A DNA stretch of 48,120 nucleotides from Acanthamoeba sp. SK_2022b. Lineage: Eukaryota > Discosea > Longamoebia > Acanthamoebidae. Made by a program: the position numbers and the translations under genes. Shown here one piece after another: positions 11,159 to 21,121 of the stretch (the first letter of the stretch is position 1; every line of letters starts with the position of its first letter). Location of the stretch: assembly GCA_027943245.1 (NCBI GenBank), contig JANDJZ010000374.1, forward strand, positions 1 to 48,120. The letters are read 5' to 3'. The notes under the pieces are model-generated. The model was not told where the DNA came from, ran no database searches, and saw only the letters and a program-made list of their open reading frames with translations.

Positions 11159-11834
11159 GGAGAATGCAGACTTTGAACTATCGAAGAGCCTGGGAGAGGG
11201 CGAATTGTACTACACGTTGAACAGACAGACCGCGCTGCCCCTCCGGACCAGCGCCCCTGAAGTGCTGAAAACCTCCCACGCGTCAAAGTACTCGCTTCTC
11301 ATGCCCGCCCCCCTCTCCCTCCCTCCATTTCGTCCTATTCTTCGTTATCTGTTTGCGAGAACCCCAAACACGTCGTTCCTCACGCTCGAGGGCCACAACA
11401 GGGAGAGTGACGTGTGGTCGTTTGCCATGCTGTGTTGGACGGTGTTTGCTGACGGCACCGAGCCCTGCGAGAACGAGGACGGCGATTCGGTAGCCAGGCA
11501 GGTGCGCGAGAAGAAGCTGCGGCTCGGGTTCGACACTCATCCTCACTTTGAAGCGTTGCATACGTCGATCCGAGACCTGTTCATCCGGTGCCAGAGCTAC
11601 GACAGCAAGGAGAGGCCCAGTTTTGACGAGATCTACAAGGAGCTAAAGGAAGAACAGAGTCGACTCCTCAAAGAGAAGAAGCAGCAGGTGGAGGAGGAGG
11701 AGGACGAGGAGTTGGAGGGAGACGATGACAAAGACGAAGAAGACCAAGAGGAAGGTGAGGACGAAGAAGGCACGCTAAAGGGGAAGCAGAATGAGCCGGA
11801 CGACTACGACTACGTAGCGGGCCACCAGGAGTGA
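8975..11834 (+). CDS. tandem dsRBM-SAM-kinase protein (PKR-like architecture)
   Basis: Nine exons: 8975-9286, 9379-9463, 9551-9648, 9732-10540, 10625-10650, 10729-10867, 10944-11032, 11170-11287 and 11402-11834. They join in frame to 2109 nt (702 residues). The start ATG is in a caaaATGg context. Residues about 44-116 form a double-stranded-RNA-binding motif with the helix-2 signature KPTKKDAEKAAAESA. Residues about 134-196 form a second, with LGFVATLVADGVEF then KNKKSAKHNVCEKVLEYL. An acidic Gly/Asp/Glu-rich linker follows, then a SAM-like domain (about 323-382) and a kinase domain (about 390-640). The kinase has the glycine loop LGKGRSSEV, VALK with K417, a catalytic loop HCDLAGRNVL (D501, N506), DFE at 520-522 and SAPEVL. 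DLAxRN and LPLRTSAPE are tyrosine-kinase-like. HRD is HCD and DFG is DFE, so activity is probable but unproven. The tail is highly acidic and ends in YDYVAGHQE. No membrane segment was seen. Likely role, by inference: dsRNA-triggered phosphorylation. Confidence 0.85.
11112..11159. repeat. (CTG)n/(TTG)n triplet run in a kinase intron
   Basis: A CTG run passing into TTG units lies in the last part of the intron before the kinase activation-segment exon (11170-11287). It ends only 10 bp before the acceptor, so length change could affect the branch point and polypyrimidine region. Confidence 0.9.
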
Positions 11835-11915
11835 TGACTCGCGATTTGTTCGACAAAGAGAAAATATTTAGAAAAAGAATGCCCACCCCACCCCTCACTC
11901 TCAGACTCTCGACGC

Positions 11916-14900
11916 ATGTCGTTCGAGACGCAGTTGTGCAGAGAACTCGAGGCTCTAGGGCACATGAACAGCCCTGGCGAGAAGGGCCGCGAGGAACAAC
12001 ATCCCAAGAAGAAGCGGAGAAAGATTATCACGCCACCAAGCCAGGAGGAGGAGTTTGCCACCAGCAATGGGGCCGATGGAGAGCAGGCCACAAGGGGAAG
12101 TAGTTCCAGAAACCTGCCAATGCAAGGCAAAGCAGCTGTGGGCGCGGTACCAATTGGGAGAGAACGAGCGACAGAAGGGGGCGGACCATGGATGAAGAAG
12201 AGGAAGGAGCGGGTCAAATCCCTGACCCTCCATCTCACCACTATCGATGCCTACTACTCAAGGACCACCTACAGGACAGGAGACGCGCCACCACCCGCCC
12301 GTACCTGCCACAACCCATTCATTATTTTTTTTTCATCCCCTTTAATATTATTATGTATTATTATTTGAAAATTAGACAAGTAATACTTGTTGCGGTATCT
12401 TTTTTGTTTATTTATTGGTTAATATATATATTTTTTTAAAAAATAAACAGCAAAGACCTTGGCGTCGCTGGTGTACGGGCTGCCAACGTCGGTCTGGCGC
12501 CATGCATTGCGGTTCGTTGACAACAAGAGCCTGGCCCAGAGTGTGTGTCGCGTGAGCCGCATCTTCCAGCGGTACGTTCCGCTGCTTTGACATTGCTGTG
12601 CATGCATGTGCGTACGTGGTGCGCGTATAGTCTTAAAAAATGGTGGACCCACCATTTGTGTCGTTTTGTTGTCCGTGTCTCCGTCAGGCTGGCCATGCGT
12701 GTGCTGCGCGAGAAGGAAAGGCAGGGCAGAATCGAGAGGCAGAGGCAGCGGGCTGAGACCAAGAGCGCCGCCGATCCGAGCCTCTTCTCCTCCGGTCACT
12801 TCCTAGGCGACGATGGCGCCGGCGGTGACGATGAAGAAAACAAAGAAATCAACGACGACGACTACTACTTTGCAGTCGAGGATGCGGTGATCGCCAAGCC
12901 CGTGGCGACCAAGCCACCCACGACCAAGAACCAGAGGAAGACTCAGCAACCGGAGGTCATCATGGTCCACGCCAGTCCCACGCCCTCGCTGGCGACGGCC
13001 ACGACGGCGATTACAACGACAAGGTCGGCGAGGTCGCCCAAGAGCCCCACCACATCGTCATCAGTGTCGGCAAAAAAGAGCGAAGTGGCGCTGAGGAGCC
13101 CGCGACTGAACGCGAAGAACGAAGACGACAAGAGAGGGGACCACCAAAAAGAACTGGCTCCGCCGCGAGGGCACAGCCGGACGGTCTCCCTCGGCCTGCG
13201 CTTCAAGGCACCTCTGGCGCTCAAGAAGCTCTCTGTAGCCGCATCGACGACCACCCCGTCCTTCAATCCTGCCCCGCTCACGGGCAACATCACGCTTCCT
13301 CCTCCTCCTCCTCCTCCTCCTCCTTCGTTGTCAACCTCATCATCTTTGTTGTCGCCATCTTCCACTGCTTCCTCCACTTCGCCAGCCATGATGTCGTCGT
13401 CGTGTTCTTCATCAGCGTCGTCATTGACATCTGCTCCTTCTTTTTCCACTGCTGCTGCTGCTGCTGCTGCTTCTCCTCCGGATCCGCCGGTGTGTCGACA
13501 GCACGCGTTGCTGTGCGCGCGACAGTACAGCAAGGTCAAGGCCCGCCACTTCTGGTCGTGCAACCACCCGCTGCCCCACCTGCGCTGCGGCTTCCACGCG
13601 TGGGTCGACACACCTCCCGCCGCCGCCACAACCGGCGTGGGTCACGAGCAGTCGCAGCTGAACGAGAAAGACAAGGAGAAGGGCCAGCCCTCGAGCGATT
13701 CGTCCAAGAATGCAATAACGACGACGACAACGACGGCACCAGCCGAGGCCGAGACAGAGGAGTCGACAGCCAAGACGGCACCGCCGAGTCCGACAATACT
13801 CGAACGGATGCGAATGCTGGAGCAGCTGCGAAGCGACAGCGCACTGATCATCAACATCTTGGGCAAGCGCCGAAACAGCCGAGAGGCGACAGCGACGACG
13901 GGGACCGCTCCAGCCGACCCGACGCCACAGCGGCCACCCGGCTCCAGCGACCCGGCCGTGAGTTCCACCAAGCGGAGGAGGGAAACGCAGGGCGACAAGG
14001 CGATGATGAAAACGAAGACGACGCCCAAGACCATAAACGCGGGGCTAACGATGGCCAAGGCCAGCACGCACGCCGCGGTGGAGGTGCTAGTGGGCTGCAG
14101 CGAGGACCAGACCGCGCTATCGAAGCACTCCAACCATTCGCAGCAGCTCTTCATCAGCCCGCACACAGGTACCGCCCCCCCCTTCCTTCCCTCCCTCTAC
14201 TCTCTTCTGATAGGTCAAACTTCGGCGACCGTTGAGTAACGAGGCACGGCGCGTAGTGAAGGAAACGCAGGAGGAGGAGGAGGGAGAAGGCGTGTACGAC
14301 CTGGAGACGCTGCCCTACACGCTCGCTCCGGCCTCCAATCCCGACTCATGCCCGCCGCTGTCGTTCAATCTCAACCTCGCTCTTGAGGAGCCGCCCCCCG
14401 CTCGCGACACCGACGACCGACCGACGCCGCACCAGCCACGAGACCCGGCCTTGCCAGTCGAAATGAAGTCCAACAACCTGGGCCGGGACTACGTCGCCGA
14501 GGACGACGTGCTGACGTCATCATCAGTGTCCCCGACCGGCCTGCCGGCTGCCGTGCCGTCGCAAGCCGTTGCCGTCGAGGGCGAAGAAGAAGCGATCGAG
14601 GTGGAGGAGAAGGCCTTGATAAGAGGGAATGAAGAGGCGTCCAAGGCGGGAGGCGTCCACGAGTGGAGCACGGAGCTGGACGGGACCGACCCCTATTCCC
14701 TGACGGCCTCTTCACACACGCCGCAGACCAACGACAAGAGCAGCAGCGGCTCCACTGCCGCTGAGCCAGCGCGGGAGACGAGCAGCGAGACCGAAGCTGA
14801 GGGGAGACCTGAGCCAGCGGAAGAAGCCTGTGACGACCGTGTCGTGGATGTCGGCGAGGAGAAGGAGCAACGCGCGATGGGCGGCGCGAGAGTTGCGCAG

Positions 14901-15013
14901 CAGTTGCTGGAGTACGAACCGAGCGAAGACCTGCTGCGCAGCAACTACGAACCGACTGGCAGCGAAGAGCTGGAGGCTCTGCGCGCCGAAATGCATGCCC
15001 TGCGAGCCCAGGT

Positions 15014-15083
<70 letters not shown>

Positions 15084-15274
15084 CGCTTGTTGCAACACGA
15101 CATCTAAGTATGCTTTCGTGCGTGTAGTTGGCGGCGTGCCAAACGAGAAATGAGGCCCTGCAACAGGAGAATGAACAGTTGCGGCTTGGCAGGGAGAGGG
15201 ACAAGAGCCTCCTCTCCTCGTTCCATCACCAACTCACTCTCGCACTTCACGAGCACCACAACCATAAAAACTGA
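11916..15274 (+). CDS. F-box-like / GRF zinc-finger / coiled-coil protein
   Basis: Five exons (11916-12300, 12451-12571, 12688-14168, 14257-15011, 15128-15274) join in frame to 2889 nt, 962 residues. Residues about 132-185 resemble an F-box: GLPTSVWRHALRFVDNKSL followed by VSRIFQRLAMRVLREKE. A GRF-type zinc finger lies at about 435-478. It has a C-x2-H-x4-C start, a central HFWSC, then RCGFHAWVD, the form seen in NEIL3 and APE2, where GRF fingers bind single-stranded DNA. Between and after these are long low-complexity Ser/Thr/Pro/Glu stretches, including a polyproline run at 13294-13323. The C-terminus (about 880-962) looks coiled-coil, with EELEALRAEMHALRAQ and then ALQQENEQLRL. A basic KKRRK run near residue 40 suggests nuclear location. 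Function is inferred: a ubiquitin-ligase adaptor or a DNA-repair-linked protein. It starts 81 bp after the kinase stop and ends 56 bp from the convergent G8 gene. The 5' exon is the least certain. Confidence 0.7.
15013..15082. repeat. (AAC)n microsatellite in an intron
   Basis: About 23 AAC units begin directly after the GT donor of the last intron of the GRF gene. Read through, they would encode a Thr run, but splicing from 15011 to 15128 removes them and restores the coiled-coil frame. Confidence 0.95.
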
Positions 15275-15330
15275 CAGTGGATTGATTCGGTGGTGTACAA
15301 AAGGGAGAGTGAGAAGTCCCGGTCGCGCGC

Positions 15331-18300
15331 TTATGGAATGGAAGTCCAGTAGGAGGAGGGCAAGGGCCAGTTGTCGCCCACAGTGCAGAACCCATCGGTC
15401 GTCGTAGTGCCGGCGGGACACGAGGCCGAGATCTCGTACTTCTGGCTGTCCTCGATGCCCAGGATGTGTGCGCCGTCGCGCGTGAATGTACGGCTCGGAT
15501 CGGCGACCAGGTTGTGGAGCTTGAGGAACAGGTGCTTCCCATTGAAGTGCCATTGGTAGCCATCGCCCGCCCACACCTTGGCCGGACTATCCACCTGGGT
15601 GGTGTTGCGCCGATAGCCGCTCCACCACGTCGAGTTGACAAAGACGTTGAAGGTCGTGCCGGCCGGATACGGCAGCGCCAGGTACACCGTGCGGTTCTTC
15701 ATCAACATGGCCACGCCCACGCGCAGGAACTGAGGCGCGCCCTTGTCCAGCTTGAAGTACCAGCCGGTGCCGTCAATGCCTGAGATGCCGGGCCACCGAG
15801 TGACAGCTGCCGACGTGTTGCGGCCCTGTGCTTCGGTGTAGTCAGGTCCCCAGAGAGCGGTGTATCCCACATGCGTCGTATTTCCCGGCTGTCGGTGTAA
15901 CATCGCGCATGAAAGTGTCAGTTGCTGCGCCAATCCCAAAGGGGGAGCAACTGTTGCGTACGCTGCCGATGAAATTGTTGCGGGGGACGGCGAAGTTGAG
16001 GGTGGAGATCTCCCGCGAGCCCTTGGGACACGCCCACACGTTCCATTCCTTCTTGAGAACACACCCCGAGTTCCACTTGTACCAGTTGGTCGTCGCGCTG
16101 CCCAGGATATAGGCCTTGCCGTCGTTCTTGTCCAGCACGCTTCCGTCAAAGTCAATGATGGTGTAGTAGCGGCTAGACCCGGTGTCCCTGTTCTTGATGT
16201 GCACGCGCATCGAATCATCGCAGTTGTCGAACCTCAGATTGGTCGTCGCCGCGATTTGCTGGTGTTGAATGTACGATGTCGGTGTCAGTCTGCCGGCAGA
16301 CACAATATAGAGAGAGGAGTAGTGTCTAGCGGGGAACCTGCGGCTTGTACTGGTCGCTGTGGGTCATCCCAAGCAGAACCACCTGGTTGGCTTCTGGATC
16401 ACCTGTGTAGCCTGGTATGGCCTTGTAGTTCCTGAATGTTATGTTGCTCAGGATTGCCGATGACCAGGTGTCGTAGAACTGGAAACCTGGGATATCCAAG
16501 GCTTGTCAAATTCGCCAAACAAACAGATAAACCAGTTGTATGGGAGAATAGGCGAACCGCTGCTCTTAGGAAAGTCAAGTGAATGATTGCTATGGGCGTT
16601 GATGATGGCGTTGTTCATCCAGCTCTGCGAGAACAGCTGTCCGCTTCGAACGATGTCGTGCGCCTCGTAATTTCGCACCTCCGGCCTATCTCCCCAATGG
16701 TTGACGCCCTTGTTGCACAGGAAGGCTTTGATGTTGGTCAGCTTGAGCCAGGTCTGCGTGCCATTCTGGTAGAAGGTCTGGCGCTCCTCGCGTCCAGTCA
16801 GGTAGGTCTGCACGCCGTCAGCGTCGTAGTAGAGCCGTCCGCCCACGTATAAGCAACCGCCATACACGAAGAAATAGCCTGACGAGTGCATCGAGTTGCC
16901 ATCGAATTTCTGCACGCATGCATGTGCGTTGGGAGGGTGGATCGAAACCGCAGTTAAACTACGTCTAGAGGTGTACCAAGGCTGGACGCTGGTCAGGTTT
17001 GACGCTTGCGTATCGCGGGTTGGTCCGGGCGAGGCCGGTCGGGCCGGGCAGGTTGGGAAAGGCGAAGACCGACCACCCGCCCGACCCCGTGTTGCCCACG
17101 ATCGTGTTATACGCGTTCGTGATGTAGTACGCCGAAGCCGCCGTGTCCGCCGGCAGAATCAAGTCGGCCGAGGCCTTGAACGTCTCGCCCTCCTGGCCCC
17201 CTCCCGCAGCCTCCTGCTTGATGCAGTGGATGTTGGCGCCGAGGTTGAACGAAAGGGTGTTATTCTCTTCGACGCCCTCCTCGAGGTAGTAGCAGTGACC
17301 CCACGCGTTGAAGGCCACGTTGCGGGTCACTAGCGCGTTGTGCGTCTGGTGGAGCGTGAAGCAGCGGAAGAAGGAGCGTTCGACGGCGCAGTCCTTGATG
17401 AAGCACGTCGGGCAGTTGCCCACGAGATGGAAGTGGAGGGGATAGCTGCCGAGCACGTTCTTCTGGCCACCTCGGTACACCCGCAGACCCGAGAACCGGC
17501 CCACGTCCATCACACGAACCTGAGCCCCGAACTCGTCGTTCTCCGAACCGGAGTCGCCCTGCACCACGATGCGGCGAGAGAGGAGCGCCACTTCGGCCTG
17601 TCGCGGTGTGGTGGCGCGAGGAACGCGAAGAATGAGGGTTCATTGACCGGCCCACGAATGAGAGTGAGGAGCTATCGCAACAAACCTGGTACTCCTGGCC
17701 GGCGTAGTGGGTGAAGTCGAGTGGCTGGGTGAACTGAACAATCTTGCGGTTGGCCGACAAGGCGGAGATGGTTCGCACTTCGTTCTGCGGGTCGAGCTTG
17801 TCCTTGTAGACGGTGGTGGTGACAAGCACCTGCTGGCCTACCTCCCAGTTGACGGCCTCCTGGAGGTAGACGCGGTCGTCCTGAGTGCGCGCTGTCGTGG
17901 CCAGGCGCGTCCAGGTCGGATGGAACTGCTTGCCGTGGATGTCCACCCTTGACCCTGCCCCAATGCCGCGGTTAGCACAATTCAATGATCCCTGTGCACG
18001 GGTGGTTGCACTTACCGACATAAGAGAAGATCCCTTTGTCGCCACTCGCGGCAGCGCCGGCCCTTGTTCCGTTGAACGTGAGTGTGATCGAAGAGGAGAG
18101 ACGGCAGGTGGGCGATCCAATGCTGAGCTTGCCCGAAACCTTGATCGTTCGCAGCTTGATCGCAATGTCGGTATCAGCGAAGACCAGCTCGCTGCCGGCG
18201 GGGATCACGATTGACTCAAAGTATACCGGCTCGCCGCCGCTTCCGGCGGGCAGCGAGCAAGCCGAGATAAGCACCGACGTGTTGGCGGGCAGAGTAACCA

Positions 18301-20208
18301 CCGAGCCTGGCTTCGGCACTCCCGCGCTGCCCCAGGTGCTGGACCAATGCCACGGCTTCAGGTCTGCACCCGTCACCGCGGTGAGCCATGTCGGCCAATC
18401 ATGCCGTTCAGACTGAAAAAACAAGATTGGTCGCCACGTACTGGACTTCTTGTGAGGGCAGTCGGTCTGAGGGTTGGGGTCGAGGGCTGTCGAGGGCCTG
18501 GGCAACACCACCAGCTCCGAGTCCTTGGTCAGAAGGGTAGGCGTGGCTGGAGGGAGGAGATGAGATCAGTGGGTTACAATTCTAGACACACCTTCGGGAG
18601 GGTGCTACATACGGTAGTTGGCCGACACGAGTTCAAAACGGATGTCCTTGAACGAGATCTTGTAGACATTGGTGTTGCCGACTGCCTCGAAGCGGAGGGC
18701 AAGACGCGTCTTGTGTGCCCAGTGAGAGGTGGGCACCAGGTTGATGTTGGAGTAATTGTACCACTTGCCGATGGTCGGTACGAGCCCGCCCAACTCGGTT
18801 CGGGCGAACGTCTGTGCACGTACGTTTCCGTTGTCGTCTATCAGTGGTCCAAGCTCTTGGACACTCGAGTGTGGTGTACATGCGCACCTTTGAGGAGTTC
18901 CATAGGTCGGGAGCATACTGAAGGTTGTATGGCGCAGTGTCGAGGTTGATGATGGTGGCCATAATGCGGGTCAGGTTGCTTGCCTGGTTGCTCATCGAGT
19001 CGACACGCATCGAGAACGATAGCTTATAAACGCCATCCGCGCGGAGTGCAGGGATTGAATCGTTGTGAACCAGCCAGAACACCTTATTGGGCCACGCGTT
19101 GCTCACCAGCTGGATCGTTTTCTCAGTCACGTTGGGTGTCACCGTGCCCCAGTCTGTCCACAAACGATTAACGACATGCATCGCTCCATGAAAACTTCTG
19201 GGAGGTCCAAGCTTATACTGAGTGCAGACGTACATCCCCACTCCCACTTGGCGGCCCACTTGGCGGGCAGGGACAGGTCCTGCACGATCGACCGCGCTGG
19301 CCTCACGGAACTCGGGGTACCGGTTGACCGGGTGAGGTCCCCGGCCAGCGGGTTGGCGAAGGTGTATCCAGAGCAGAATCTGTCGCCCGACTTGATGGAC
19401 ACGTAGCCGCTAGCGCGAGTCACAAGAGTACCTCCTTGGGCTGGAAACAAATGAAGGGGAGGCGGAGTGAAGAGGGTCAGAGAACAGCCAAGGAGACTTG
19501 GAGAGCGTCTATGGGTACCATTGTTGAGGTTACAGGGACCATAGGAGTAGGAGGTGTTGGGCGAGGTGAGGCTGCAGTTGCCCCCGATCCAAACTTTTGC
19601 AGTGGAGGAGAGAGCATTCAGACTGCCTGAGTAGGACGACTGGAATGTGACAGGAGGAGAGGAAGAGTGAGTAGAGGAATCACATGCCAAGAGGATATGG
19701 CGGTGATGTTTGGGGACTGCGCACGCTGTAATCCAGGACGACGGTGCTTTGGGTTGAGGTAACGGTAACGTTGGCGGAGGATGACATGTTGAACTTTTTG
19801 ATCTGAACGTAGCCCAACGCGCATACGGTCGCCCGCTCGAGCACAGTCACATTACTGAGCTCTACCTCTGTCGCCAATGCCCCTGCGACCCCAATCAACA
19901 TCAGCCCGGATCCCCAGAGACTCTTGTGTCAGGTCCCATACCAGACCTGCAGAGGTCGACAGTAAAGCTCTTAACAGTGAACGATCCGCCCACGAGGCGG
20001 CCAGTGAGCGAGGTGATGTTAAGGTTGTCGAAGTAGGAGCCCGGCGGGATGATAAGGTCAGCCGCCAGAACCTGGTGGTTGGGCATCAATGCCACTAAAA
20101 CCAGAATACACACAACTGCTGGAGGTATCAAACAAAAAGGATTAGTCTTTCTCTCTCACCTCTCAGGCACCACTACGCACCAGCGGTTACCACTTTCGGT
20201 CCAAACAT
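15331..20208 (-). CDS. secreted G8-domain / right-handed beta-helix protein (CEMIP/TMEM2/PKHD1L1-like)
   Basis: A large multi-exon gene. Exon 1 (20208-20181, MFGPKVVTA) joins in phase to an exon reading AVVCILVLVALMPNHQVLAA, together a clear signal peptide. The middle (about 18390-17650) matches a G8 domain: paired PKPGSVVTLPANTSVLI and SIVIPAGSELVFADTDIAIK strands, then an exon reading VDIHGKQFHPTWTRLA, the conserved G8 end block. It is followed by parallel beta-helix repeats, with GSYPLHFHLVGNCPTCFIKD near 17440 and NALVTRNVAFNAWGHCYYLE near 17300, as in CEMIP, TMEM2 and fibrocystin-L. The C-terminal third contains YYTIIDFDGSVLDK, a CEMIP-like block. The TAA stop is at 15331. No C-terminal membrane segment or GPI signal was seen, so secretion is likely. 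Animal relatives degrade or bind hyaluronan; whether this one does is unknown. Internal exon ends are approximate. It is convergent with the GRF gene and divergent from DPH1. Confidence 0.85.
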
Positions 20209-21121
20209 GTTGTTCGAAGCCAGTCAGAGTACTCTGAAGTGCAAGAGTGGAAGGGAATATCTTTAGATAAAGTGTTAGCTGCAGTCGGCCAAGACAAGTA
20301 CTTGGTTGTTGGAGGCTTAATAGGAGGCGGGGCTCCGACCACCACCAGCCAGGCCACCGATCAACTCCTGAAGATCCTAACCAATTGAAGAGAAACCAGA
20401 AAAACAGAAGAGGCACACTGCTCCCATTCGTCTCACAACTCCTAAATAAAAACTCACGGCCAATCGCCTTTCATGAAAAGCTGCAAAATATCCTGTCACC
20501 CCTAGCGAGATCTTGCGGTTGTCTGGGGGGACTTTTTTTGGGCTACCAGAGAGCTCATACTTGTCAGTTTGTGCCATTTCAGCAGAACATGAAGGCCACA
20601 GACTAAAATTCTTGGTTAATTTTGTGTTAACAATTTGAGATATAATTGCCACCCTACCATTTCACTGTGTAATAGCAGTTAATGCAGTTATAATCTTCAT
20701 GCTGACCAGAATAAAGTTCCCTGTGTGATCTCAATGTTTTTGCCATCAAAGTTACTAAACATTGAGTATTCAGGAAAATGAGACACTGCCCCATCTTGAA
20801 ATGTCTACAGTTTTCAACAGTCAGTTATGTAGACATTTAGGAAAAAGAGTCACTGTTCCTGAACACTCAGTTAAAGGTCCATAGTTTGGGATGGTGGCAA
20901 ATGGCGCCTTCCTTTTTCTCAAATGGCAACACTTTATTCTCATTGGACCACCAAGGCAGCTGTTGGTCAGCCAATGAGGGAGGGGATATGGCTGATCTGC
21001 CTGTGCTTGGTTTGATTTCATGCTGGCTTAGCTGCACATTAATAACAATATTTTTTTTTCTAAAGGCAAACAGTGCAAAGAAAGCTTCTGTGGCGCAAAA
21101 AGTTTCACTAGAGTTTCGCCA
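20209..21121. promoter_or_regulatory. 913-bp divergent intergenic region (G8 gene / DPH1)
   Basis: Contains the promoters of the minus-strand G8 gene and plus-strand DPH1. It is AT-richer than its neighbours and holds a large imperfect inverted repeat at 20733-20901. Two CCAAT-like words (near 20942 and 20971) lie upstream of DPH1. No coding region was found. Confidence 0.5.
20733..20901. repeat. imperfect inverted repeat (MITE-like or hairpin)
   Basis: Three nested matching arms are visible. 20799-20809 pairs perfectly with 20828-20838 (11 bp, 18-nt loop). 20758-20774 pairs with 20857-20873 (14 of 17). The TTTGCCATCA word near 20738-20748 pairs with the reverse complement near 20892-20901 (9 of 10). 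The arms are separated by less well matched stretches. It could be a decayed miniature transposable element, a transcription attenuator or an RNA hairpin. Confidence 0.6.

Noticed and set aside
13297..13640. Long minus-strand open frame (Ala/Asp/Gly-rich) opposite the GRF gene
   Set aside because: It is a mirror of GC-rich low-complexity coding sequence on the plus strand, with no start context or splice signals of its own.
15012..15107. Threonine-repeat C-terminus of the GRF protein
   Set aside because: Reading through the AAC repeat ends soon after. Splicing 15011 to 15128 is phase-correct and continues a coiled coil.
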